A stretch of 49,417 bases of DNA, taken from assembly GCA_011523845.1 (NCBI GenBank), contig WTFV01000014.1:1-49417 (forward strand), given 5' to 3'. Both the position numbers and the translations under genes were made by a program. Below are positions 33,883 through 42,681 of the stretch, piece by piece (the first letter of the stretch is position 1; every line of letters begins with the position of its first letter). This stretch comes from Acidobacteriota bacterium. GTDB lineage: Bacteria > Acidobacteriota > Vicinamibacteria > Vicinamibacterales > UBA8438. Below the pieces are notes generated by a model, which did no database searches, was not told the origin of the DNA, and saw nothing but the letters and a program-made list of their open reading frames with translations.

Positions 33883-35040
33883 CTACTGGACCGAGAGACC
33901 GGCCTCCGCGGCAATCTCGCCGATGCGCGCCGCCTGGTTCGGGTTGTTGCCCATGACCTCGCGCAGCCGGCGGACGATCTGCGCCTGCTCGTCGTCCGAG
34001 AGGTCGCCGGCCGCGCCCGCCGCGTTGCGGACCGCCGCGTAGCAGTCGTCCTCGTAGGTGATCGAACCGCACTGCGCGGTCAACTCCGCGAGCAGCCCGG
34101 CCGCGCCGGAGCGCTCGACCGGCGCGCCGCCGCCGGTGGCGCCGAAGGCCTCGTTGGCCTGCCCGATCTCGGCCGCGGCCCCGCGGCGGATGTTCGCCGC
34201 CTCGGTGCCGGCCTGGAAGCAGGTGAACGACGCCCGGTTGGCCCAGCGCAGCGGGGCGCAGGCGTGGATGCCGGCGTCGATGGCCGCGTCGCGAACCTCG
34301 GTGATCAGCGCCTCGTACTCCGGATCGCCCTCGCCGAATCCGGAGAAGTTGCCGAGGTCGCCGCTGGCCGCGAACAGCCCCGTGACGCCCGGGATCTGCG
34401 CGATCTCGCGCGATGCCTCGACGCCTTCCAGCGTCTCGATCATCAGGATCAGCACGACGTTGTCGTTGTAGGTCTGCCGGTAGCCGCCGGGCACCTGGTT
34501 CCACAGCTCGCCCGCGCCCTGGCCGCCGCCGGCGCTGCGCCGGCCGATGGGCGGGAAGTAGGTCCAGTCGACCGCGGCCTGCGCCTCTTCGACGCTGTCG
34601 ACGGTCGGGACGACGATGACCAGCGCGCCCATGTCGGTGGCGTGCTGGATCTCGCGCTCGTCGGCATACGCCACGCGCGCGCCGGGGGCCGCCGGTCCCG
34701 GACAGGTCCGCCACATCCGGGCGACCTGCTCCCACGAGATGGACTCGTGCTGCATCTCGACCCAGACGAAGTCGTAGCCGGCCGCGGCCATCGCGCAGTA
34801 GGTGCGCGGGTCGGTGGCGCGCACCGTGCCTCCGATCATGGGTCCGCCGGCCACGAGCTTGGCCTTGGCCGGATTCCAGATCCGGGCGGTCGTCCCGTCG
34901 GGCAGTTCGAAGCGCGAGCCGTACTCGAAGTCGGCGGCGCGGAACGGCTCCTGCTCCTGGGCGGCGGCATTCTGCACGGCCCCGCCGGCCAGGAAGCCGG
35001 CGGCGACGGCGACTACCGTCAGCAACGTGGTGATTCTCAT
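33883..35040 (-). CDS. Exported HpcH/HpaI-type aldolase
   Basis: A 385-residue protein with a clear signal peptide (LLTVVAVAAGFLAGGAV...AAAQ) before an HpcH/HpaI aldolase domain. The domain shows GGTVRATDPRTYCAMAAAGY, DFVWVEMQHESISWEQVARM, VVPTVDSVEEAQAAVDWTYF, LILMIETLEGVEASREIAQI with the metal glutamate, and GLFAASGDLGNFSGFGEGD with the metal aspartate. In cytosolic relatives (HpaI, RhmA) it cleaves 2-keto-3-deoxy acids to pyruvate and an aldehyde. A signal sequence on such an enzyme is unusual. The last 90 residues are an alanine-rich helical extension. GAGGA precedes ATG 35040. Expression is convergent with the ADOP remnant. Confidence 0.85.
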   Translation of the reverse strand: MRITTLLTVVAVAAGFLAGGAVQNAAAQEQEPFRAADFEYGSRFELPDGTTARIWNPAKAKLVAGGPMIGGTVRATDPRTYCAMAAAGYDFVWVEMQHESISWEQVARMWRTCPGPAAPGARVAYADEREIQHATDMGALVIVVPTVDSVEEAQAAVDWTYFPPIGRRSAGGGQGAGELWNQVPGGYRQTYNDNVVLILMIETLEGVEASREIAQIPGVTGLFAASGDLGNFSGFGEGDPEYEALITEVRDAAIDAGIHACAPLRWANRASFTCFQAGTEAANIRRGAAAEIGQANEAFGATGGGAPVERSGAAGLLAELTAQCGSITYEDDCYAAVRNAAGAAGDLSDDEQAQIVRRLREVMGNNPNQAARIGEIAAEAGLSVQ

Positions 35041-35235
35041 GACATCCTCGCTTCTTGTGAGGCCCGTTGTGGTGCGCGTGGCGCGCGGGATTCTCGTGAC
35101 GCACGGAGTCTACTCCGTGACTCGCTCCGCCATCCACCGGCCGGCCCGCCCGCCGGGCACCGCGCCTTGCCGCGCGGGCGCCTCGCCGCTCTCGACGCCA
35201 CGCGGGGCTTCACGCCGGACTGCTAAGCTCTGGCC

Positions 35236-35912
<677 letters not shown>

Positions 35913-35913
<1 letters not shown>

Positions 35914-36017
35914 GAGCTTGCGCCGCAGAACGCAGCGAAGCGGAGTTGTGCGGCGCAGGGTCATGGAGCGGGGGGGATGGGCCGAACCGCCGAGCCAGCG
36001 AGGCGGGTCGGGGCGCT
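35913..36017 (+). repeat. Structured interspersed repeat R2, copy B
   Basis: About 85 percent identical by eye to 22687-22790. It fills the whole gap between two convergent genes: it starts at the last base of the ATPase stop and ends at the stop of the SprT gene. The first stem is TGCGCCGCA/TGCGGCGCA with the mismatch of copy A repaired, a sign that pairing is kept. Confidence 0.7.
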
Positions 36018-36726
36018 AGGCGCCTTCTCCGTCCGTGTTCCAGCGCCACGCGATGGTGCGTCCGCACGTCTTGCAGATCGCGCCGTGGCGCAGTCTGCGG
36101 CTGAGGCGTTGCCGGAACCATCGCCGCCCGCAGCCGCATTCGCCGACCCAGCGGGCCACCGTATGGGTCACCTCGTGACAGCGCTCGGCCGTGCAGCCGA
36201 TCTCGCGCGCCTTGGCCTGCCAGAAGGCATCGTGGCCGTGCTCGGCGCCGACGATCGCGTGGGCGATCTCGTGCAGCAGGGTGTTCTCGATGTCGGCGCG
36301 CGTCGCCCGCAGGCAGTAGCTCACCGACAGGTCGATGCGCTTGTCCCGATAGCGGCAGACGCCGGCGCGCGAGGTCGACAGATCGAAGCCGAACGTCCAC
36401 TGCGTGCCCAGGCCGCTCTGCGCCTGGTGGCGCGCGACCAGGCGCCGCGCCAGCGCTTCGACCTGCGGTAACGTGCACTCGCGCTCCGGAACGCGTTCGA
36501 CGACCTCGAGGAGCCGGTAGGGCACCTGCCAGCGTCCGGCGTCGCCGGCGACCACCACCGCACGGGCGGCCTGGAGCTCGGCGACCACGCCGGCGATGGA
36601 TTCGCCGCGGGCCGTGAACCGCACCCGGCTGCCGGGCGGAGTCGCGGCGCCGGGGAAGTCGGCGGTGATGGTGTTACGGCTGCGTTGCCGGTACGGCCAG
36701 AGGAGGTACTGCACGGGTGATCGCAC
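36016..36726 (-). CDS. SprT-like zinc metalloprotease-family protein
   Basis: A 236-residue protein. The middle has the zincin motif H152-E-I-A-H156 in TLLHEIAHAIVGAEHGHDAF, with a third histidine following. The end has a zinc ribbon (CGCGRRWF and CKTCGRTI). Both are the layout of SprT/Spartan-like proteases, which act on DNA-protein crosslinks in eukaryotes; the bacterial role is unclear. The N-terminal 90 residues (LLWPYRQRSRNTITADFPG) are a separate conserved part. The start is a GTG at 36726. The following gene on the other strand starts 27 bases away, so promoters overlap. Confidence 0.8.
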   Translation of the reverse strand: MRSPVQYLLWPYRQRSRNTITADFPGAATPPGSRVRFTARGESIAGVVAELQAARAVVVAGDAGRWQVPYRLLEVVERVPERECTLPQVEALARRLVARHQAQSGLGTQWTFGFDLSTSRAGVCRYRDKRIDLSVSYCLRATRADIENTLLHEIAHAIVGAEHGHDAFWQAKAREIGCTAERCHEVTHTVARWVGECGCGRRWFRQRLSRRLRHGAICKTCGRTIAWRWNTDGEGA

Positions 36727-36752
36727 GGAGTCGGTTATGTGAAAATGTGACG

Positions 36753-36995
36753 ATGAAAAATATCACAGTATCGATTGGCGACGAAGTGCACCGGCGCGCG
36801 CGCATCCGGGCCGCGGAACGGGGCACGTCGGTGTCCGCCGCCGTCCGAGAGTTCCTGATCCGGTGGTCGGGTGAGGAGACCGAGTTCGACCGGCGGAAGC
36901 GGTTGCAGGAGGAGACCCTGCGCGACATCGACACGTTCCGTGCCGGAGACCGGTTGCCCCGCGAGGAGGTCTACCATCGTGGCCGTCTTCGTTGA
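36753..36995 (+). CDS. vapB: Ribbon-helix-helix antitoxin of a VapBC pair
   Basis: An 80-residue antitoxin: MKNITVSIGDEVHRRARIRA, then AAERGTSVSAAVREFLIRWS and an acidic tail (EEETLRDIDTFRAGDRLPRE). The first 30 residues match CopG/VapB RHH dimers. ATG 36753 sits inside TGTGA (36746-36750) and TCACA (36763-36767), which could be its own operator. The 17-base overlap with the PIN toxin gene supports the pairing. Confidence 0.85.
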   Translation: MKNITVSIGDEVHRRARIRAAERGTSVSAAVREFLIRWSGEETEFDRRKRLQEETLRDIDTFRAGDRLPREEVYHRGRLR

Positions 36996-37389
36996 CACCA
37001 ACGTGCTTCTCTACGCCGTCAGCACCGTTCCCGATGAAAGGGAGAAGAGCGCGACGGCGCTCGCGATTCTCGATCGGGACGACCTTGTGCTGTCGGTGCA
37101 GGTACTGCAGGAATTCTACGTCCAGGCGACGCGCGCGACGAAGCCGGACCGTCTCGCGCACGAGTCCGCGGTCAGCCTCGTCGAGTCCTGGCTTCGCTAC
37201 AGCATCGTCGAGACCACCGTCTCACTCGTGCAGCAGGCGCTTGCGACGGCCGCACGGTGGCGCATCTCGTACTGGGACGCCGCGATAATCGAGGCCGCGC
37301 GCAGCGGCGACTGTGCGGAGCTGTTTTCCGAGGACCTGCAGAACGGCATGAACTTCGCTGGCGTCACCGTGCGGAATCCGTTCGCCTGA
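36979..37389 (+). CDS. vapC: PIN-domain toxin VapC
   Basis: A 136-residue ribonuclease with the full acidic site: D6 in VFVDTNVLLYAVS, glutamate in VQVLQEFYVQATR, aspartate in SYWDAAIIEAARS, and aspartate in LFSEDLQNG. Start GTG 36979 is chosen because GAGGAGG lies eight bases upstream inside the antitoxin gene and because the PIN domain starts there; longer in-frame starts would be read from vapB. It is intact and probably active. Confidence 0.9.
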   Translation: MAVFVDTNVLLYAVSTVPDEREKSATALAILDRDDLVLSVQVLQEFYVQATRATKPDRLAHESAVSLVESWLRYSIVETTVSLVQQALATAARWRISYWDAAIIEAARSGDCAELFSEDLQNGMNFAGVTVRNPFA

Positions 37390-38085
37390 GCCCGTGGATT
37401 CGCTGGTGCTCGGCAGGTTCGGAAATCCTCGATCGGCCGGTCGAGGTGCACCGCGCTTACGGATTCGCCGGCGATTCAGACCACAATGGCGACGCGGGCG
37501 ACGCCGAAGCCGATAGCGCCGCGCACGACTCCGTCGTTCGTGAGGAGTTGATGGAACGCGAAAACAGGCGTGGTGGAACGCGACGGCGCGGATCACGTGG
37601 GAATGGGCAGCGCGTGGCCCTCTGGTCGGTTGGTGGCCCTCTGGTCGGTTGCGTGGCGCCATCAGACGCCAGCATGCGCCGGGAGGCGCCCGCCGGCCGG
37701 ACAGCGTGATGCGCCGGTCACGCCGTCCGGCCCCGCACCGGAGGAGTGGCCGTCGCGGCTCGCACGAGACAGAGCATCGTTGGATCGTCCGCGCCGCGCG
37801 ATCTCGCGGTCACGCGGGCTTCGGCTCCCGGTCTGCGGCCGCGCCGGCCTGGCGCAACGGGAATGCCTTCGCCGCACGGACGGTGCGCCGGAACGCGAGC
37901 CGTCCGCGGGCGAAGGCGCTGGAAGTCCGGCGGTGTATCCATCGTGCCTCCATGCCTTCTCGGGAGCGGCAATGCCTGGCGCCGCCCTCGTTCTGCATGC
38001 AAGATACGTTGTGCGGCGGCGCCTGGGAACTAGGGAGATCCCCAGGTCCCGGATTCCGCCGGCCGCGCTGCACTCGGATCCAGGG
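37390..38085. other. Long non-coding gap before the histidine kinase
   Basis: About 700 bases with no gene I can support in either direction. Open frames in all six directions are GC-driven and carry no known motif. A perfect tandem 19-base duplication GTGGCCCTCTGGTCGGTTG lies at 37614-37651. The kinase frame stays open up to 37570, but the sequence before 38086 is not kinase-like. Confidence 0.55.
37614..37651 (+). repeat. Tandem 19-base duplication
   Basis: GTGGCCCTCTGGTCGGTTG occurs twice in direct succession (37614-37632 and 37633-37651) with no mismatch. Confidence 0.9.
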
Positions 38086-39255
38086 ATGGTCAAGACACGG
38101 GAAGCCGACACGGACCAGCGCCGCCTGCGGTCGTTGCAGGCGCTGGAAGCGGCCCGGGCGCGCTACGAGAACCTGTACCAGGACGCACCGGACATGTTCG
38201 CCTCGGTCACCGTCGACAGCGAGCGGGTGGTGCAGTGCAACGCAACCCTGTTGCGGGCTACCGGCTTCCGTCGCAACGAGGTGATCGGAAGGCGGCTGGA
38301 CGACCTCCACGATGCCGGCTGCGCCGCAGACCTCGCGCGGGCGCTCGACCGGGTGCGCGCAGACGGCCGTGCCGGGGACGTGGAGCTGCGGCTGCGCCGG
38401 CAGGACGGAAAGCTGCTGGACGTCAGCCTCAGCATGGCGCTGATCCGCGACGAGCGGCAGAACTACTACTACCGGTCGATCTGGCGCGACGTGACCGACC
38501 GCAAACGGGCGGAAGATGCGCTGCGCCGGAAGCAGGCCGAGCTAGAGCGCAGCCAGGCCGAGCTGCAGGCGCTGGCGGGGCGGCTGTTGACCGCCCAGGA
38601 CGACGAGCGCCGGCGAATCTCGCGCGAGCTGCACGACGACGTCAACCAGCGGCTCGCGATGCTGACTCTCGACGTCGAGTCGCTGCAGACCAGGGTCCCC
38701 CGTTCCCCGCGCGAGACGGCGGAACGCCTCGGGGTCATCCGCGACCGGCTCGTCGAGCTGTCGGACGACGTGCACGGTCTCGCCTACGGCCTGCACCCGT
38801 CGGTCCTGGACCACCTCGGGCTCGAGGCGGCCCTCCGCTCGCACATATCCGATCTGCAGCGCCGCGAGTCCATCCGCATCGAGCTGCGCGTCGGCGACCA
38901 CGTGAAGCCGCTGGTCCCCGAGGTGGCGGCGTGCCTGTACCGCGTGGCGCAGGCGGCGCTCCGCAACGTCGTCAAGCACGCGCGCGCCCGCCGCGTGACG
39001 GTGGACGTGAAACCGACGGCCGGCGGAATCCGACTGTCGGTGTCCGACGACGGCGTGGGCTTCGCCGGCCCGACGCGTTCTTCCGCGGGGCTGGGTATCG
39101 TGGGAATGCAGGAGCGGGTCCGCCTCGTCGGCGGGCGCTTCGAGTTGACCTCGCAGGTCGGGGAGGGGAGCTGCGTCACGGTGTGGGTGCCGCTGCCGGA
39201 GGACGGCGCCGGTGAGAAGCATGGCGAAACGACCGCGGATCCTGCTGGCGGATGA
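38086..39255 (+). CDS. PAS-containing NarL-type sensor histidine kinase
   Basis: A 389-residue cytosolic kinase. A PAS domain (about 25-145: YENLYQDAPDMFASVTVDSE, then GFRRNEVIGRRLDDLHD, WRDVTDRKRAEDALRRKQ) precedes a coiled linker. HisKA_3 has its phosphorylated histidine at about 183 in RRISRELHDDVNQRLAML. The HATPase domain follows with ALRNVVKHARARRV, SVSDDGVGFAG and GLGIVGMQERVRLVGG. No transmembrane segment is present, so the signal is internal or diffusible. ATG 38086 precedes the PAS by about 20 residues. The 3' end overlaps the response regulator by 35 bases. Confidence 0.93.
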   Translation: MVKTREADTDQRRLRSLQALEAARARYENLYQDAPDMFASVTVDSERVVQCNATLLRATGFRRNEVIGRRLDDLHDAGCAADLARALDRVRADGRAGDVELRLRRQDGKLLDVSLSMALIRDERQNYYYRSIWRDVTDRKRAEDALRRKQAELERSQAELQALAGRLLTAQDDERRRISRELHDDVNQRLAMLTLDVESLQTRVPRSPRETAERLGVIRDRLVELSDDVHGLAYGLHPSVLDHLGLEAALRSHISDLQRRESIRIELRVGDHVKPLVPEVAACLYRVAQAALRNVVKHARARRVTVDVKPTAGGIRLSVSDDGVGFAGPTRSSAGLGIVGMQERVRLVGGRFELTSQVGEGSCVTVWVPLPEDGAGEKHGETTADPAGG

Positions 39256-39868
39256 TCACACCCTGGTCCTGGAGGGGCTCCGGCGGCTGCTCGACGACCA
39301 GTGCGAGCTGGTCGGCACGGTGGAGGACGGACGGGCGCTGGTGGAGATCGCGCCGAAGCTGGCGCCGGACTTGATTCTGCTCGATATTTCCATGCCGCTG
39401 CTGAACGGGCTCGACGCCGCTCGCCGGCTCCGTACGCTGGTTCCCGACAGCCGCATCATCTTCCTCACGATGCACGCCGATCCGACCTATGCCAGCGAGG
39501 CGTTCGAAGCGGGAGCGGCCGGCTATCTGCTGAAGCGCTCGGCCGCGTCGGAGCTCGATGTCGCCATCGCCACGGTGCTCGACGGCCGCAGGTACCTGAC
39601 GCCTCTCATCAGCAGCGATGCGCTCCGGGCGAGCGTGCCGCGCTCGGTGACGGTGCCGCCTACGCTCGGCAGGCTGACGCCGCGGCAGCGCGAGGTGCTG
39701 CAGTTGGTGGCGGAAGGGCACACCGGCAAGGAGATTGCCGCCCGCCTTGGCATTTCGGTCAAGACCGTCGAGTTCCACAAGGCGAGCCTCATGGACCGGC
39801 TCGGGGTGCGGACGGCGTCCGAGCTGACGAAGTACGCGGTGGCGCACGGCTTCACCGAGCTGCCGTGA
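39221..39868 (+). CDS. NarL/LuxR-type response regulator
   Basis: A 215-residue regulator with receiver phosphorylation site D55 in LILLDISMPLLNG, acidic pair in LLADDHTLVLEGL, and the conserved K in YLLKRSAASEL. The LuxR-type HTH starts at 152 (LTPRQREVLQLVAEGHTGKE, then RLGISVKTVEFHKASLMDRL). It is encoded in overlap with its kinase. Its target genes may be the quinoprotein cluster that follows, but no binding site was recognised. Confidence 0.95.
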   Translation: MAKRPRILLADDHTLVLEGLRRLLDDQCELVGTVEDGRALVEIAPKLAPDLILLDISMPLLNGLDAARRLRTLVPDSRIIFLTMHADPTYASEAFEAGAAGYLLKRSAASELDVAIATVLDGRRYLTPLISSDALRASVPRSVTVPPTLGRLTPRQREVLQLVAEGHTGKEIAARLGISVKTVEFHKASLMDRLGVRTASELTKYAVAHGFTELP

Positions 39869-40088
39869 AGGGTGCCGTGCGCCGGGCGTCTGCGCGGCAA
39901 GTGGCCGCACGCTCGACGGCGAGACCGTCACGGCGCAGACCGGAGCCGTGCACCGGGAGTCCGCGCGGCAGGAGGCAGCACGCGGACGACGTTGGGTCGC
40001 CGGAAACGGTGTCGGCGCGGAGGACGCTGTGTTAGCCTCGCGTGACACGGAACCGTCGCTGGACGCAGCCGGCAAGGAGGGTGGTCAC

Positions 40089-40625
40089 GTGCGAGTGCGA
40101 ACGTCTCGGTGGGTACGGGTGAGCGCGGGTGTGGCCGTGGCGGTCGGTGTCGGGCTCGCCGGATACCTGCCGGCGGCGCCGGTGGCGAGCGCGCAGACCG
40201 ACACCGTCGCCGCGGGAGGTCGCCTGTACCGCGGCAAGGGCGACTGCCAGGCGTGCCACGGCTGGGCCGGCGACGGCCGCAAGATGAACCTCCAGATGCC
40301 GGACGGGGCGAACCTGCGCGAGAGCACCCTGACGCGCGAGCAGCTCGTCTTCGTCATCAAGTGCGGCCTGCCGGGCCGCCAGATGCCTGCCTACGATCGG
40401 CGCGCCTACGTCGACGACCGCTGTCTCGGCAGGACCCGCGCCGACCTCGACCGCATGGGGCTGCAGTTGTTCGATCCGCCGGCCACGCTGCAGAACCGGG
40501 AGGTGGAGCGGCTGGCCGATTTCCTGATGGCGAAGGTCATCGGCCAGGGTCCGCTGAACCGGCAGAAGTGCATCGACTTCTGGGGCGAGGAGGTCGCCGT
40601 CTGCCGGAACGAGTTCCCGGACTGA
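40089..40625 (+). CDS. Exported c-type cytochrome
   Basis: A 178-residue periplasmic protein with a signal (VSAGVAVAVGVGLAGYLPAA) and a single haem motif CQACH (C53, C56, H57). The likely sixth ligand is M99 in GRQMPAYDRR. The YRGKGDCQACHGWAGDGR block is typical of electron acceptors for PQQ dehydrogenases. GTG 40089 is chosen because AAGGAGG lies eight to nine bases upstream and the signal peptide follows directly. It is convergent with the first quinoprotein gene, whose stop is 25 bases away, so the pairing is spatial rather than an operon. Confidence 0.85.
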   Translation: MRVRTSRWVRVSAGVAVAVGVGLAGYLPAAPVASAQTDTVAAGGRLYRGKGDCQACHGWAGDGRKMNLQMPDGANLRESTLTREQLVFVIKCGLPGRQMPAYDRRAYVDDRCLGRTRADLDRMGLQLFDPPATLQNREVERLADFLMAKVIGQGPLNRQKCIDFWGEEVAVCRNEFPD

Positions 40626-40650
40626 GCGGCGACCGGTTTGGCTTGGCTGG

Positions 40651-42417
40651 CTATCTGTCGTCGAGCGCGAAGACGAACAGGTAGCTGGAGTTCTCCAGGT
40701 TGTCGTAGCGCACCGGGTGCAGGTGCCGGCCGCTCGCCTGCACCGCCAGGTACTGCCGCGGCCCGATGGCGTAGGTGACCGGCGCGCCCTTGAGCGGCGT
40801 GCCGACGTTGAACCGCCACAGCTCCTGCAGCGTCTCGTCGTGGTAGGCCACGACCCAGCCGTCCTGCAGCGCGGAGAAGACCACGCCGCCCGCCGTCGCG
40901 ATGACGCCCGACCGGATCTCGATCTCGGTGACCGCCTTGGCGATCACCTCCTGCGTGTCGGTGTCGACGGCGGTGATCGAGCCGTAGTACAGGTCGCTGG
41001 TGTACTCGCGGCGCTCGCTGTTGGCGCGGTCGACGCCGCCGTCGGGCCCGAGCGACGCCACCGCCGCGCCGGTCTGCGAGAAGCAGCCCTCGGTGCCGCC
41101 GCCGTAGGCGATCCCCTTCTCCGGGTTGAAGGCCGTCGGCTGGTGGGCGATGCCGCCGTGCCAGGTCGGGCAGGCGCGCTTCATCCGGTCGCGGTCGACG
41201 CGCAGCGCGCGCGCCTCCTCGTTGTAGATCTGTATGTCGAGGTTCGGGTCGTACTCCAGCGGCATGCCGGTCTCGGGATTCAGCCCGGCCGTCCACGTCA
41301 GCTCGTTGACGTACTGATTGCCCTTGATGAAGGCCCCCGTGTCCCGGTCGAGCGAATAGAAGAACCCGTTGCGGGCGAAGTGGGCCACGACGTTCCGGAC
41401 CTGGCCGTCGATGACGGTGTCGTAGAGCATGTGCACGCCCACCTCGTCGTAGTCCCACGAGTCGTTCGGCGTGTACTGGAAGTGCCAGCGCCGCTCGCCG
41501 GTGTCGACGTCGAGCGCCACGGCGGAGTTCGTGAACAGGTTGTCGCCGGGGCGGAACTCGGGATCGTAGATGGGATAGGGATTGCCGGTGCCGAAGATGT
41601 AGAGGTTGCGCTCGGGATCGTAGGAGCCGGTCTGCCAGATGCCGCCGCCGCCGGTCTTCCAGGCGTTGTGGTCGTCCTTCCACGTCTCGCTGCCCGGCTG
41701 GCCCGGCTCGGGGACGGTGTACCAGCGCCAGAGCTCCTCGCCGGTCTCGATGTCGAGGGCCGCGACCCAGCCGCGCGTTCCGCCGTCGCCGGCGCCGTTC
41801 TGCACCAGGACCTTGCCGCGGGCCGCGATCGGCGCCGTCAGGAACCGCTCGCGTGCGCCCATCTCGGTGAAACCGGCCACCTCGACGTCCCAGAGGATCT
41901 CGCCGTCGTCGCGGTCGATGGCCAGCACCCGCCCGTCCTGCAGGTTCTGGAGCACCTTGTCCTCCCACAGCGCGATGCCGCGCGTGCGGGAGCGGTTGTC
42001 CTCGTGGTCGACCCCGGGGTCGGTGATCCAGACAAACTCGCCGTAGTCCGGATTGCGGGCGTCGATCTTGTAGACCGTGCCCCAGCCGTCGCTGGTGTAC
42101 AGGAAGCCGTTGTCGACGAGCGGGTTGTTCTCGTTCTCGGGGCCGTTGCCGACGGTATCCTGCATCCCGCCCAGCGCGAGGGCCCAGACCATGCGCAGGT
42201 TGCGGACGTTGTCGCGGTTGATCTGCGTCAGCCGGGAGTAGCGCTGCGAGCCGTAGTCACCGTTCATCAGCAGCCAGTTCTGCGGCTCGGCCTGGGCGTT
42301 GATCAGGCGGTCCTGCGTGACCGTGAGCTCGTACTGGGCCGCGGCCGGGACGGCCGAGGCGACGAGGAACGCGAACGCGGACAGAATCAGGGCCGGCCGT
42401 TGAAGTCGCTGGCGCAT
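40651..42417 (-). CDS. PQQ-dependent alcohol dehydrogenase-type quinoprotein 1
   Basis: A 588-residue periplasmic beta-propeller enzyme with signal LQRPALILSAFAFLVASAV. Propeller blades show W-motifs such as DGEILWDVEVAGF, TGEELWRWYTVP and TGERRWHFQYTPNDSWDYD, the last bearing the catalytic aspartate. IWQTGSYDPERNLYIFGTGN and RPGDNLFTNSAVALDVDTG are signatures of the PQQ alcohol dehydrogenase group. No cytochrome c domain is fused, in line with the separate cytochrome at 40089-40625. GAGGAGG lies upstream of ATG 42417. Likely substrates are alcohols or aldehydes; none can be fixed. Confidence 0.88.
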   Translation of the reverse strand: MRQRLQRPALILSAFAFLVASAVPAAAQYELTVTQDRLINAQAEPQNWLLMNGDYGSQRYSRLTQINRDNVRNLRMVWALALGGMQDTVGNGPENENNPLVDNGFLYTSDGWGTVYKIDARNPDYGEFVWITDPGVDHEDNRSRTRGIALWEDKVLQNLQDGRVLAIDRDDGEILWDVEVAGFTEMGARERFLTAPIAARGKVLVQNGAGDGGTRGWVAALDIETGEELWRWYTVPEPGQPGSETWKDDHNAWKTGGGGIWQTGSYDPERNLYIFGTGNPYPIYDPEFRPGDNLFTNSAVALDVDTGERRWHFQYTPNDSWDYDEVGVHMLYDTVIDGQVRNVVAHFARNGFFYSLDRDTGAFIKGNQYVNELTWTAGLNPETGMPLEYDPNLDIQIYNEEARALRVDRDRMKRACPTWHGGIAHQPTAFNPEKGIAYGGGTEGCFSQTGAAVASLGPDGGVDRANSERREYTSDLYYGSITAVDTDTQEVIAKAVTEIEIRSGVIATAGGVVFSALQDGWVVAYHDETLQELWRFNVGTPLKGAPVTYAIGPRQYLAVQASGRHLHPVRYDNLENSSYLFVFALDDR

Positions 42418-42449
42418 GGCGGTTTCCTCCTCGGTCACGTGCAAGTGCG

Positions 42450-42530
42450 CGATGAGTCTGCGCCGTCGAACGGGGCAGACCCACAGACAGGCCCGGTTGG
42501 GCGGCAATCGGAGCCGCCGGCGACGATTGG
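42450..42530 (-). repeat. Structured interspersed repeat R1, copy 3
   Basis: Read on the minus strand it gives CAATCGTCGCCGGCGGCTCC and GATTGCCGCCCAACC, GGGCCTG and then GTCTGC/GCAGAC as second stem. It is inverted relative to copies 1 and 2 and lies between divergent quinoprotein genes. Confidence 0.65.
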
Positions 42531-42681
42531 CGAGACATAGCTTATATCGGTTCCGGACGGCCAGCCCGCGCCGAATGCTCCCGGGTACGCCGAACGCTTC
42601 CGGGTACTTCTGCACCGGCTGCCGAGAGCCGCGATATACAATGCGGCTCTTTCCACGTCCGGCGGGAGGCCGGGAACAGCC

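Noticed and set aside
37570..38085. Longer histidine kinase start reaching to 37570
   Set aside because: The upstream 172 codons show no PAS, membrane or helical pattern and no ribosome binding site; ATG 38086 starts directly before the PAS region.
39880..40000. Imperfect direct repeat (GCGCGGCAAGTGGCCGCACGC and CGCGCGGCAGGAGGCAGCACGC) before the cytochrome gene
   Set aside because: It is weakly similar and GC-biased, so it is likely chance; it was not raised to a feature.
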